From the NCBI RefSeq assembly GCF_902499175.1, contig NZ_CABVQC010000034.1:1-64000 (forward strand): 64,000 nucleotides of DNA. Direction: 5' to 3'. The translations under genes were made by a program, and so were the position numbers. Shown piece after piece: positions 53,368 through 62,172 of this stretch (the stretch's first letter is position 1; each line of letters begins with the position of its first letter). The notes beneath the pieces are model-generated. The model had not been told where the DNA came from. It searched no databases and worked only from the letters and a program-made list of their open reading frames with translations. Source of the stretch: Burkholderia aenigmatica. Its GTDB lineage: Bacteria > Pseudomonadota > Gammaproteobacteria > Burkholderiales > Burkholderiaceae.

Positions 53368-53411
53368 TTTACCCGGATAATATTGACATCCCATTTATAC
53401 CCGGATAAAAA
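53368..53411 (+). promoter_or_regulatory. promoter with two identical operator-like repeats
   Basis: TACCCGGATAA occurs twice, at 53370-53380 and 53398-53408, 28 bases apart. A consensus -35 (TTGACA, 53383-53388) lies between them, and a TAAAAA -10 (53406-53411) with a 17-base spacer overlaps the second. Each copy is itself a partial palindrome (TTTA-CCCGGA-TAAA-like). This should be the switch of the DUF2239-carotenoid oxygenase operon. The regulator is not encoded next to it. Confidence 0.6.
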
Positions 53412-53444
53412 TAGCGTCATTCCGATTCCAGCCTGCGGGCGACC

Positions 53445-54074
53445 ATGATGACCACCACCACACTGCTTCCTTCCTATACGGCGTTCGACGGCCACCGGCG
53501 GCTCGCGTCGGGCCCGCTCGCGACGGTCGCGCTTGCGGTCCGGCAGGCGGCCGGCGATGCGATGACCGGCACGATCCTGATCTTCGACGATGCGACGGGC
53601 CGCTCGATCGACCTCGACCTGCGCGGCACGGCGGACGAGATCCGCGCGCGCTACGCGCCGCCGTCGGGCGATGCCCCCGGCGGCGCCGGCGAGCCGGCCG
53701 GCGCGGGCGAACAGCGCGGCCGTGGCCGGCCGAAGCTCGGCGTCGTGTCGCGCGAGGTCACGCTGCTGCCGCGTCACTGGGATTGGCTGGCCGCGCAGCC
53801 GGGCGGTGCGTCCGTCGCGTTGCGCAAGCTCGTCGAGGACGCACGGCGCACGCATGCGGCGGCCGATCGTCTCCGCGATGCGCAGGCGCGCGCGTACCAC
53901 TTCATGTCGGCGATGGCGGGCGATCTGCCCGGTTTCGAGGAGGCCGCGCGCGCGCTGTATGCAAACGACCCGGCGCGGCTCGCCGAGCTGGTCGCCGGCT
54001 GGCCGGACGACGTGCGCGACCATGCGCTCGCACTGGCGCGCGGCGATCTGCCGCCGTCCACCGAAGACTGCTGA
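53445..54074 (+). CDS. DUF2239 family protein
   Basis: The 209-residue protein matches DUF2239: an N-terminal YTAFDGHRRLASGPLATVALAVRQ segment, FDDATGRSIDLDLRG, then REVTLLPRHWDWLAAQPGGASVALRKLVEDAR with the conserved W-LAAQPGGAS. The basic helix pattern suggests nucleic-acid or partner binding but the function is unknown. It is the first gene after the twin-operator promoter and is 17 bases before the carotenoid oxygenase gene. Confidence 0.85.
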   Translation: MMTTTTLLPSYTAFDGHRRLASGPLATVALAVRQAAGDAMTGTILIFDDATGRSIDLDLRGTADEIRARYAPPSGDAPGGAGEPAGAGEQRGRGRPKLGVVSREVTLLPRHWDWLAAQPGGASVALRKLVEDARRTHAAADRLRDAQARAYHFMSAMAGDLPGFEEAARALYANDPARLAELVAGWPDDVRDHALALARGDLPPSTEDC

Positions 54075-54091
54075 CAGGAGCATCGAAAGCA

Positions 54092-55423
54092 ATGACCGTA
54101 TTCGATCTGAACCGCGGCGCGGCCGCGCCGGTTGCCGACGAAGTCGATCTCGTCGACCTGCGCGTGACCGGCACCGTCCCGCACGAACTCGACGGCGCGT
54201 TGCTGCGCAACGGCCCGAACCCGCCGGGCGGCCGCTTCGAAGGGAACGATATGCTGTCGTGGTGGCCGGAAGCCGCGATGCTGCACGCGATCGCGTTCGA
54301 AGGCGGCCGCGCGACCGGCTACCGGAACCGCTGGGCACGTACGCAGCGCTGGGCCGCCGTGCATGCGCCGGGAGAGGCGCCGCAACTGCCCGACACCAAT
54401 CCGAACGTGAGCGTGCTGCAGCATGCGGGCGAATTGCTCGCGCTGTCGGAGGGCGGCGCGCCGTTTGCGATCACGTCGGGGCTCGATTCGCTCGGCGTGT
54501 CGGCGCGGCACGCGGGCTTCGGTGGCGGGATGACCGCGCATCCGAAGGTCGATCCGGTCACGGGCGAGCTGATCGCGTTTCGCGCGGACTGGCGTGCGCC
54601 GTGGCTGCGCTATGGCGTCGCCGACGCGCAGGGCGTGCAGCGCGTCGATATCGAGATCGAGCTGAGTGCGCCGTCGATGATGCACGACCTCGCGATCACC
54701 GAAACCCGCAGCTTGTTGCTCGACCTGAATGTCGGCTATGACTTCTCGCTGCTGAAGCAGGGCCACCGGATGCCGCTGCGCTGGCACGACGACCGGCCCG
54801 CGCGTATCGGCGTGCTCCCGCGCCACGGTGGCGCGGTGCGCTGGTTCGGTGTCGAGCCGTGCTTCATCCTGCACGTCGTGAACGCGTACGACTGCGATGC
54901 GTCCTGCATCGTGCTCGACGCGGTGCGCTATCCGTCGTTCCTGCGGCTCGATGCAGCCACGGGCCGCTTCGCGGACAACCCGGTCGGCGAGCTGTGGCGC
55001 TACGTGATCGATACGGCGAACGGGCTGATCGACGAAGGGCCGCTCGCCGACGGCGGCATCGAGATGCCGCGCATCAACGAAAGCAGGACGGGGCGCCGCT
55101 ACCGCTACCTGTATGCGCTCGAGCAGCCGAACAACGCGGAAATGCGCGGCGTGATGCGCTTCGACCACGCGAGCGGCACGACGACGCGCTACGCGGTGCC
55201 GCCCGGCGACCAGAACAGCGAGCCGGTGTTCGTGCCGCGCCCGGGCGGCGTCGACGAGGACGACGGCTGGCTGCTGGTGATGGTCTACCGCGCGGCGACG
55301 GATACGAGCGACGTGGTGATCCTCGATGCGCGCGCGATCGACGCGGGGCCGGTCGCGACCGTGCACCTGCCGCGCCGTGTGCCGGCCGGGTTCCACGGCG
55401 CATGGGTGCCGCGCGAACGCTGA
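54092..55423 (+). CDS. carotenoid oxygenase family protein
   Basis: A 443-residue non-heme iron dioxygenase of the carotenoid/lignostilbene cleavage family (seven-bladed propeller). The four iron-binding histidines lie in MTAHPKVDP, MMHDLAITE, FILHVVNAYD and GFHGAWVP. The start GTVPHELDGALLRNGPNPP is also diagnostic. Real substrates may be apocarotenoids or stilbenes; no carotenoid synthesis genes are nearby. CAGGAG precedes the ATG. Confidence 0.9.
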   Translation: MTVFDLNRGAAAPVADEVDLVDLRVTGTVPHELDGALLRNGPNPPGGRFEGNDMLSWWPEAAMLHAIAFEGGRATGYRNRWARTQRWAAVHAPGEAPQLPDTNPNVSVLQHAGELLALSEGGAPFAITSGLDSLGVSARHAGFGGGMTAHPKVDPVTGELIAFRADWRAPWLRYGVADAQGVQRVDIEIELSAPSMMHDLAITETRSLLLDLNVGYDFSLLKQGHRMPLRWHDDRPARIGVLPRHGGAVRWFGVEPCFILHVVNAYDCDASCIVLDAVRYPSFLRLDAATGRFADNPVGELWRYVIDTANGLIDEGPLADGGIEMPRINESRTGRRYRYLYALEQPNNAEMRGVMRFDHASGTTTRYAVPPGDQNSEPVFVPRPGGVDEDDGWLLVMVYRAATDTSDVVILDARAIDAGPVATVHLPRRVPAGFHGAWVPRER

Positions 55424-55439
55424 ACGGAGGGGCCGCGCG

Positions 55440-56606
55440 TCACTGCGCGCGCAGCGCGTCGACAATCTTCAGGCGCGCGGCGCGCATTGCCGGCAGGAAC
55501 CCGCCGACGAGCCCCATCACCAGCGAGAACAGCAGCGTCTTCACGACGATCGCGGGCGTCAGCACGAAGCGGAACGACAGGTCCGAGAAGGTCTGGAAGT
55601 TGGTCGTCGAGAACGATGCGAACTGCATCAGCGACGCGCATGCGAGCCCCGCGACGCCGCCGACGAAGCCGAGCAGCAGCGCTTCCAGCAGGAACGCGGC
55701 GAGCACGTTCGTGCGCTTGAAGCCGAGCGCGCGCAGCGTGCCGATCTCGGCGACGCGGTTCGCGACCGACGCATACATCGTGATCATCGCGCCGATCATC
55801 GCGGCGATCGAGAAGATCGTCGACAGCGTGATGCCGAGGATGTTGATGAACTTCGACAGCGCCTTCGACTGGTCGCCGTAGAAGGTCTGTTCGCGTTTCG
55901 CCTCGTCGGTGAGGCGCGGGTCGACGTCGATGTCGGCCTTGAAGCGCGCGAAGCCGTCGGCGCTCGGGATGCGCAGCACCATCGACGAATAGCTGGTGCG
56001 CCGGAACGACTGCATCAGCTGGTCGACGTCGCCCCAGATCTCCGAATCGAAGCCGCTGCCGCCCGCGTCGAAGATGCCGACGATGGTCCAGTCGCGCTGC
56101 GCGAAATGCAGGCTGTCGCCGAGCTGCGTGCCGCTGAACCCTTTCGCGATCGCGCTGCCGACGATGATTTCCGACGAGCCGGGCGTGAACAGGCGGCCGG
56201 CGGTGAGTTTCACGTGCGGGCGCAGCGCGAGGCCGGCCGGCGATACGCCGCGGATCACGACGTTCGACGGCTTGCCGGTCGACGTCTTCACCAGCGAGAT
56301 CAGCACGACCGCTTCCTTCGACACGAGCGGCCGGCCGTCGGGGCCGAGCGCGACGGCCGGGTGCATCTCGAGCGCGTTGGCCTGCTGGTGGTCGATCGAA
56401 CTCTGGATCTCGGTTTCGGCGCCCTTGCGGATCACCACCGCGTTGTCGGGTTCGCCGGTCGACACGAGCGTCTTCGTGAGCCCCGCGTCGAGCATCTGCA
56501 CCGTCGCGAACACGAAGATCACGAGCGCCATCCCGCCGGCGGTCAGCGCGGTGGTGAGCCGCCGGGTCCACAGGTTGCGCGCGATGTAGTTGAGCGGGAT
56601 CGCCAT
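55440..56606 (-). CDS. ABC exporter permease (MacB/FtsX type), second subunit
   Basis: The 388-residue permease has one N-terminal helix (about 15-37), a periplasmic domain, and three C-terminal helices (about 265-385) of the FtsX type (ITLSTIFSIAAMIGAMITMYASVANR, EIGTLRALGFKR). It is the last gene of a four-gene operon (adaptor, ATPase, two permeases), three bases after the other permease. The whole resembles MacAB-type export of peptides, lipids or siderophores; the cargo is unknown. Confidence 0.88.
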   Translation of the reverse strand: MAIPLNYIARNLWTRRLTTALTAGGMALVIFVFATVQMLDAGLTKTLVSTGEPDNAVVIRKGAETEIQSSIDHQQANALEMHPAVALGPDGRPLVSKEAVVLISLVKTSTGKPSNVVIRGVSPAGLALRPHVKLTAGRLFTPGSSEIIVGSAIAKGFSGTQLGDSLHFAQRDWTIVGIFDAGGSGFDSEIWGDVDQLMQSFRRTSYSSMVLRIPSADGFARFKADIDVDPRLTDEAKREQTFYGDQSKALSKFINILGITLSTIFSIAAMIGAMITMYASVANRVAEIGTLRALGFKRTNVLAAFLLEALLLGFVGGVAGLACASLMQFASFSTTNFQTFSDLSFRFVLTPAIVVKTLLFSLVMGLVGGFLPAMRAARLKIVDALRAQ

Positions 56607-56609
56607 GGT

Positions 56610-57764
56610 CTAGCCGATCGCCCGCAGGCCTTCGACGACCCGCACGCGCGCCGCCTGCCACGCCGGCACGATCGCCGCCGCGAAGCCGACCGCGACCGAG
56701 CACGCGGCCTGCAGCATGACCGTTTCGGTCGACACCTTGAACACCGGGAAGATGCCGCCGGCCGCCTGCTTGAACAGGCTGGCGGCGGGCGGCGTCGCGA
56801 GGATCCCGAGCCCGCCGCCGGCCACCGCGATCACGACCGATTCGCCGAACACGATCAGCGCGAGGAACCCGGGGCCGAAGCCGAGCGCCTTCAGCGTTGC
56901 GTATTCGGCCGTGCGTTCGCGCGCGCTCATCGCCATCGCGTTGGCCATCACGGCCATGATGATCAGGATCACGACGTACGACACGAGACGGATCGCCGCG
57001 ATGATCTGGTTCGACATCGCAACGAAGCCGAGCTGGAACGCCTGCTCGGTCTCGGTCAGCGTTTCGGCGAGCGAGTTCTTGAACACCGCGTCGACGTTGC
57101 GCGCGATCGATGCGCCGTCGTCGGGGTTCGCGACGCCGAGCACGAATACGCCGACCTGGTCGGCCTGCTTCGGCGTGCGCTGGCGCACCGTCTCGTTCAG
57201 GTAGTCCCAGTGGAACACCAGCTGGCGTGTGATCGTCGAGTCGTCGCGACCGTCGAGGATCCCGCGCACGACGAAATCCCACGTGCCGGGATAGATCGTG
57301 CCCTTGAGCGGGATCACGTCGCCGATCTTGAAGCCGAATTGCGTGGCGAGCTGGCGGCCGACGAGGCAGCCGCGGCGGTCGCGGTTGTAGTCGGCGCGCT
57401 GCTGCGCCGGGATGATGAATTCCGGATACAGGTCGAGATAGTTGTCCGACACCGCGAAGCTCGCGAAGAAGTTCTTCGGGTCGCGGTAGATGCCGCCGAA
57501 CCAGTTCGAGCGGACCACGGCCGTCACGCCGTCGACGCCTCGGATCCGGTTCTCGTAGCTCACGGGCAGCGGAAACACGAGCGAGATCGCGTTGCGCGTG
57601 ACGAGCCGCCCGCTGGACGCGGCTGCCGCGCCCGCGTACCACGCGTCGACCACGGTGTGCAGCAGCCCGAACGCCAGTACCGCGATGGTCAGCCCGAGCA
57701 CGGTCAGCAGCGTGCGCAGCCGGTGCCGCAGCGCATTGCGCGCGATCAGCTTCAGCACGTACAT
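56610..57764 (-). CDS. ABC exporter permease (MacB/FtsX type), first subunit
   Basis: A 384-residue FtsX-type permease with an N-terminal helix (about 18-38), a large periplasmic domain (about 45-255) and three C-terminal helices. The cytoplasmic loop ERTAEYATLKALGFGPGFLA is the usual contact to the ATPase. Together with the next permease it forms a heterodimeric membrane unit. Starts 21 bases after the ATPase gene. Confidence 0.88.
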   Translation of the reverse strand: MYVLKLIARNALRHRLRTLLTVLGLTIAVLAFGLLHTVVDAWYAGAAAASSGRLVTRNAISLVFPLPVSYENRIRGVDGVTAVVRSNWFGGIYRDPKNFFASFAVSDNYLDLYPEFIIPAQQRADYNRDRRGCLVGRQLATQFGFKIGDVIPLKGTIYPGTWDFVVRGILDGRDDSTITRQLVFHWDYLNETVRQRTPKQADQVGVFVLGVANPDDGASIARNVDAVFKNSLAETLTETEQAFQLGFVAMSNQIIAAIRLVSYVVILIIMAVMANAMAMSARERTAEYATLKALGFGPGFLALIVFGESVVIAVAGGGLGILATPPAASLFKQAAGGIFPVFKVSTETVMLQAACSVAVGFAAAIVPAWQAARVRVVEGLRAIG

Positions 57765-57785
57765 CGCGCGCGCTCCCGCAGCCGG

Positions 57786-58484
57786 TCAGCCGGCGTGCCC
57801 ATCGATCAGTTCCCCTTTTTCCAGATGCACGAGCGAGCGCGCGGCGCCGGCCGCGTGCGCGTCGTGGGTCACCATGATGATCGTCTTGCCGAGCTCGGCG
57901 TTCATCCGCTGCAGCATCGCGAGCACGTCGGTGGCCGACGCGCGGTCGAGGTCGCCGGTCGGCTCGTCGGCGACGATCAGCACCGGATCGGTGATCAGCG
58001 CGCGCGCGATCGCGACGCGCTGCTGCTGGCCGCCCGACAGCTCGGACGGGTAGTGGCTCGTCCGGTCGCCGAGGTTCACCATGTCGAGCACGAGTTCGAC
58101 GCGCTCGCGCCGCTCGCGGCGCGACAGGTGCGTGAGCATCAGCGGCAGCTCGACGTTCTCGAACGCGGTGAGCACCGGCATCAGGTTGTAGAACTGGAAG
58201 ATGAAGCCGACGTTCGCCGCGCGCCATTCGGCCAACTGCGCCTCCGCGAGCAGCGAGATGTCGAGTCCGCCCACGCGCAGCTCGCCGCTGTCGGGCCGGT
58301 CGATGCCGGCCACCAGGTTGAGCAGCGTGCTCTTGCCGGAGCCGGACGGCCCCATCAGTGCGACGAAGTCGCCTTCGCCGATATCGAGCGTGATGTCGGT
58401 CAGCACGGGCACGATCTGGTTGCCGCGCCGGTACGACTTCGCGACGTGGCTGAGCTCGACGAGGGGTGACGGGGCGTCGTTCAC
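57786..58484 (-). CDS. ABC transporter ATP-binding protein (LolD/MacB type)
   Basis: The 232-residue ATPase has Walker A GPSGSGKST (about 44-52), the Q-loop in FIFQFYNLMPVLTAFENVE, signature LSGGQQQRVAIARAL, Walker B VLIVADEPTGDLD and the switch His in MVTHD. The LolD-like 'NLMPVLTA' region marks the MacB/LolD subfamily of mechanotransmitting exporters. GTG start; the preceding adaptor gene ends eight bases upstream. Confidence 0.93.
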   Translation of the reverse strand: MNDAPSPLVELSHVAKSYRRGNQIVPVLTDITLDIGEGDFVALMGPSGSGKSTLLNLVAGIDRPDSGELRVGGLDISLLAEAQLAEWRAANVGFIFQFYNLMPVLTAFENVELPLMLTHLSRRERRERVELVLDMVNLGDRTSHYPSELSGGQQQRVAIARALITDPVLIVADEPTGDLDRASATDVLAMLQRMNAELGKTIIMVTHDAHAAGAARSLVHLEKGELIDGHAG

Positions 58485-58491
58485 GCGCGCG

Positions 58492-59697
58492 CTACTTCTT
58501 CGCGACGGTCACTTTCGCGCCGTCCTTCAGCTTCGCGCCCGGCGCGAGCACGACCGAGTCGCCGGGCTTCACGCCGCGGATCGCGACGAGTTCGCCGATC
58601 CGCAGGCCGGCCGTCACGGCCGTCGCGTGCACGGTGTCGTCCTTCACGACGAACACGACCGGCCGGCCGTCGCGCTCGACGACCGCGCTCGCCTGCACGG
58701 CCGTCACGGGCTGCCGGTCCTGCACCGACACGGGCTTCGACAGGAACGCGATCTTCGCGCTCATGTCGGGCAGCACGCGGTCGTCGCGGTCGACGAAGCG
58801 CACCTTCACGAGCACGGTGGCCTTCGAGCGATCGACGGTCGGCACGATGCGCGACACGCGGCCCGCGAAGCGCGTGTCGGGCAGCGCGTCGAGCTGGATC
58901 TCGCACGGCTGCTCGGCGCGGATCTTTGCGATATTCGATTCGGCGACGTCGGCCTCGACCTCGAGCGTGTCCATGTCGGCGATCGTCACGACGGCGCCCT
59001 TGCTGTCCGACGCGGACGAGAACGGCGTGATGTTGTCGCCGACGTTCGCGTGCTTCGCGAGCACGATGCCGTCGAACGGCGCGCGGATCACCGTCTGGTC
59101 GACCGCGACCTGCGCGGCCTGCGCGTTGGCCTCGGCGGACGCGATCGCAGCCTGGTCGCTGTTGACCGACGCGCGCGCCTTGTTCACGCGGGCCGTGTCG
59201 GTGTCGAGCTGCGCGGCCGGCACGGCGCCCTTCGGCGCGAGTACCGAGGTGCGGCGCAACGCGATCTCGGCGTCCTTCAGTTCGGCCTGCTCGACGCCGA
59301 GGTTGGCACGGGCGACCTTCACCTGCGCGAGCGCCTGCGCCAGCGAGGCCTCGACGTCGCGGCTTTCGAGGCGCGCGATGATCTCGTCCTTCTTCACGCG
59401 CGTGCCTTCGAGCACGCCGAGCCATTCGACGCGCCCCTGGCCCTTCGACGCGACCGCGGCCTTGCGCTGCGGCACGACGTAGCCGGTCGCATTGAGTTGC
59501 GTGTCGTTCTGGTACGGGTAGGCGGACGTGACGGTCGTGGTTTCGACCGCCGGCCGGCCGGTCAGCGCGAGGCCGGCGGCGATCGCGACGATGACGACCG
59601 CGGCGGCGACCGCATAGCGCAGCCACCGGTGCCGGCGGGGCGCCGGTGCGAGCGGACGCCGGTCGATCTTCAGTTTGTCCAGATTGTGATCGGGCAA
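58492..59697 (-). CDS. periplasmic adaptor (HlyD/MacA-like) of the ABC exporter
   Basis: The 401-residue adaptor has a short cytoplasmic N-terminus, one membrane helix (about 26-46), a lipoyl domain split by a helical hairpin (about 75-225; ATGYVVPQRKAAVASKGQGRVEWL and the return RAPFDGIVLAKHANVGD), and beta-barrel/membrane-proximal domains. It bridges the permease to an outer-membrane channel that is not encoded here. Start TTG at 59697 with GAGG upstream is my choice; it heads the operon. Confidence 0.86.
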   Translation of the reverse strand: MPDHNLDKLKIDRRPLAPAPRRHRWLRYAVAAAVVIVAIAAGLALTGRPAVETTTVTSAYPYQNDTQLNATGYVVPQRKAAVASKGQGRVEWLGVLEGTRVKKDEIIARLESRDVEASLAQALAQVKVARANLGVEQAELKDAEIALRRTSVLAPKGAVPAAQLDTDTARVNKARASVNSDQAAIASAEANAQAAQVAVDQTVIRAPFDGIVLAKHANVGDNITPFSSASDSKGAVVTIADMDTLEVEADVAESNIAKIRAEQPCEIQLDALPDTRFAGRVSRIVPTVDRSKATVLVKVRFVDRDDRVLPDMSAKIAFLSKPVSVQDRQPVTAVQASAVVERDGRPVVFVVKDDTVHATAVTAGLRIGELVAIRGVKPGDSVVLAPGAKLKDGAKVTVAKK

Positions 59698-60057
59698 TTT
59701 GAGCGCCTCGAGACGGCGGCGGTCTGGTGACCGGCCGCGATCCGGTTTCCGGGGAAAGGGACGGATGGACGCCAGTATAAGCGCCGCCCCGATGGCGTGC
59801 GAGCAGGTTTGCGGCGCCGCCGCGGCGGCGGCCGGACCGGTCGCCGGCACGGGAACACGCGTGCGCCCCCGGGGAAACCCGAGGGGCGCAAGCAACGTGT
59901 CAACTTGCCGCGAACGCGGTGCGTTATGGAACCAGTGCGTCAGGTTTTGTCGCGACGGAACGGCGAAAGCCGGCCTCGCGGCCTGGGGCTCCGATGCGAA
60001 TGCCTCGCATCTTTACTTACCGGTACGTTTGATTTTTTCTCCGCTAAAGGAAGAACA
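59698..60057. promoter_or_regulatory. divergent intergenic region between the exporter operon and a small secreted protein
   Basis: About 360 bases without a supported gene. It should hold the promoters of both divergent units; the last 60 bases before 60058 are AT-richer and end in AAAGGAAG, the ribosome binding site of the small protein. No box could be assigned safely. Confidence 0.35.
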
Positions 60058-60291
60058 ATGAAGAAGACGCTCGCTTCGATCATCGCCGCAGCATTCGCAC
60101 TCGCATCGGTTTCGGCATTCGCACAGGCGTCCGCGCCGGCAGCCGACACGTCGGCAGCAGCTCCGGCACCGGCCAAGAAGGATCACAGCAAGCCGAAGCA
60201 CCAGCTGAAGCACCACGGTTCGGCCAAGGGCAAGGCGAAGGCCGCCGCTGCATCGGCAGCCGGTACGAACGACGCAGGCGCAGCAAACTAA
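60058..60291 (+). CDS. small secreted Ala/Lys/His-rich protein
   Basis: The 77-residue protein has a clear signal peptide (KKTLASIIAAAFALASVSAFAQA, cleavage near 22-23). The mature 55 residues are almost only Ala, Lys, Ser, Pro, His and Gly (KKDHSKPKHQLKHHGSAKGKAK), strongly basic and probably disordered. Such short alanine/lysine proteins occur widely in Burkholderia with no known role; the His cluster could bind metal or the charge could bind polyanions. An excellent ribosome binding site and a terminator show it is expressed as a unit. Confidence 0.8.
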   Translation: MKKTLASIIAAAFALASVSAFAQASAPAADTSAAAPAPAKKDHSKPKHQLKHHGSAKGKAKAAAASAAGTNDAGAAN

Positions 60292-60333
60292 GCGCTTCGC
60301 CCGGGGCCGGCACCGCCGGCCGCCAGTCGCGAG

Positions 60334-60370
60334 ACCCCGCATGTTCACGCATGCGGGGTTTTGTTTTTTC
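60334..60370. terminator. terminator after the small secreted protein gene
   Basis: CCCCGCAT (60335-60342) pairs with ATGCGGGG (60351-60358), then TTTTGTTTTTT. Confidence 0.85.
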
Positions 60371-61130
60371 AGGCGTCGCGTTCGCCGGCCGGCGGCGGTG
60401 GCGACGCGCGCATCGCGTCGACCACCGTGCGCATGCGCCGCCAGTGCGAGCCTTCCCAGAACACGCGCCGGCATACGTCGCACGCGGCGAAGCGCCGGTG
60501 CCGCTGCCGGACGCCGGCCGGCACGCGCGGCGCGGCGGCGGCCGCGTCGAGCGGATGCAGCGGGGCATTGCAGCGCAGGCACAGCCGGAACGGCCGCATG
60601 TGCGGTGCGAGATCGAGCCGCTCGAACAGTTCACGCAGCTGATCGGACGGCTGCAGCGCGTGCAGGTAGCAGCCGCGCTCGACCGCGCGCCGCTTGAGCA
60701 GCTCGCGGTCGCGGGTCAGCACGATCCGGCCCTCTCGCGCGGCGAGCGCCGCGAGCTCGTCGTCGCGGTAGTGGTTGTCGTAGCAGGTGTCGAAGCCCGC
60801 GAGGCGCAACAGTTGCGCGAGGCCGCCGAGATGCGCGTCGGCGACAAAGCGCCATTGCGCCGGCTGCGGCGCGGTAGCCCCGTTCACCGTGGATTGCGCG
60901 CGTTCCGGAAAGGCTTCGACCCGGTCGCCGTCGTCGAGCGGCCGGTCGAGCGCGGCCGGCGCGTCGTTCACGCAGAGCCGGCCGATTTCGGTATGCGGGA
61001 CGCCGAGCGCCTCGATCGCATGCTTCACCGTCGCATCGCGCGCGCACGCGTGCCCGAACGCGCGGTCGCGCTGCGCGCGCGGGAGAAAGGCGTTCAGTTC
61101 GTCGTGGAAGCGGAAGGTCGCGGTCGCCAT
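60369..61130 (-). CDS. Mut7-C RNase-domain protein with ubiquitin-like N-terminus
   Basis: The 253-residue protein has an N-terminal beta-grasp (ThiS/MoaD-like) domain (about 1-80, ATATFRFHDELNAFLP) and a Mut7-C PIN-like nuclease domain (about 90-170, WRFVADAHLGGLAQLLRLAG and IVLTRDRELLKR). A C-terminal zinc ribbon follows with CLRC and CDVC. The Asp residues of the PIN active site are present. The substrate RNA is unknown. It ends against the terminator of the small secreted protein. Confidence 0.87.
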   Translation of the reverse strand: MATATFRFHDELNAFLPRAQRDRAFGHACARDATVKHAIEALGVPHTEIGRLCVNDAPAALDRPLDDGDRVEAFPERAQSTVNGATAPQPAQWRFVADAHLGGLAQLLRLAGFDTCYDNHYRDDELAALAAREGRIVLTRDRELLKRRAVERGCYLHALQPSDQLRELFERLDLAPHMRPFRLCLRCNAPLHPLDAAAAAPRVPAGVRQRHRRFAACDVCRRVFWEGSHWRRMRTVVDAMRASPPPPAGERDA

Positions 61131-61226
61131 GCGCGCAGTATGGCACCGCGCACGGGTGGCCGCGTGCCCTGCAGATGCCACGCATCTGTGGTTAACTCCC
61201 CGCTTCACGGAGCGAAGGAGCGGGAA

Positions 61227-62096
61227 ATGGATCTCGGATTTATCGGGCTGGGCGAAATGGGGCAGGCAATCGCGACGAACCTGCTGAAGGCCGGGCACAC
61301 GGTGCGGGTCTGGAACCGGTCGCGCGAGCGCGCCGAGCCGCTCGCCGCGCTCGGCGCGCAGATCGTCGACACGCCGGCCGACGCGTTTCGCGGCGACGCG
61401 GTGTTCTCGATGCTGGCCGACGACGCCGCGGCGCGCGCGATCTTCGACGATGCGCTGCTCGCGCAGGCGCCACGCGGCCTGATCCACGTCAACATGGCGA
61501 CGGTGTCGGTCGCGCTGGCCGAATCGCTCGCGCACGCGCATGCGTCGCGCGGTATCCATTACGTCGCCGCGCCGGTGATGGGGCGGCCCGATGTCGCGGC
61601 GGCCGCGCGCCTGACGATCATGGCGGGCGGCCCGGCCGAGGCGATCGACCGCGTGCAGCCGCTGTTCGACGCGATCGGCCAGAAGACCTGGCGGTTCGGT
61701 TCGCTGCCGCAGCACGCGAACGTCGCGAAGATCGCCGCGAACTTCACGCTCGCGTCGGCGATCGAGACGCTCGGCGAGGCGTCCGCGCTGCTGGGCGCGC
61801 ACGGCGTCGCGATGCGCGACTTCCTCGACGTGATCACCGGCAGCGTGTTTCCGGGCCCCGTCTACGAAGGCTACGGCTCGATGATCGCCGAGCGGCACTA
61901 CGAGCCCGCGCGCTTCAAGGCGCGCCTCGGGCTGAAGGATGTTCGCCTCGCGCTGGAGGCCGGCGACGCCGTGTCGGTGCCGTTGCCGGTGGCGAGCGTC
62001 GTGCGCGACAACCTGCTCGACGCGCTCGCGCACGGCGGCGGCGAGCAGGATTTCGCGGTGCTCGGCGAAGTCGCGCTGCGCCGCGCGGGCCGCTGA
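61227..62096 (+). CDS. NAD(P)-dependent beta-hydroxyacid dehydrogenase family protein
   Basis: The 289-residue enzyme belongs to the 3-hydroxyisobutyrate dehydrogenase / tartronate semialdehyde reductase family. It has the N-terminal Rossmann motif GFIGLGEMGQAIATNL, the substrate segment VAAPVMGRPDVAAA (where the family has DAPVSGG), and the catalytic Lys in NVAKIAANF. The altered substrate loop suggests a member of the imine-reductase-like or uncharacterised subgroup rather than a true HIBADH. GAAGGAG precedes the ATG. Confidence 0.86.
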   Translation: MDLGFIGLGEMGQAIATNLLKAGHTVRVWNRSRERAEPLAALGAQIVDTPADAFRGDAVFSMLADDAAARAIFDDALLAQAPRGLIHVNMATVSVALAESLAHAHASRGIHYVAAPVMGRPDVAAAARLTIMAGGPAEAIDRVQPLFDAIGQKTWRFGSLPQHANVAKIAANFTLASAIETLGEASALLGAHGVAMRDFLDVITGSVFPGPVYEGYGSMIAERHYEPARFKARLGLKDVRLALEAGDAVSVPLPVASVVRDNLLDALAHGGGEQDFAVLGEVALRRAGR

Positions 62097-62172
62097 TCCG
62101 TCGCGCGACAGAAGTCCGGCGCATTGGCATAATCGACGTTTCGTTTTCCCTTTCATCCAGGCAGAGGCGAGC

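Noticed and set aside
55326..58469. Very long open frame on the plus strand (over 1,000 codons) across the ABC exporter operon
   Set aside because: It is the high-GC antisense shadow of three well-supported minus-strand genes; its translation is Arg/Asp/Val-rich without any domain.
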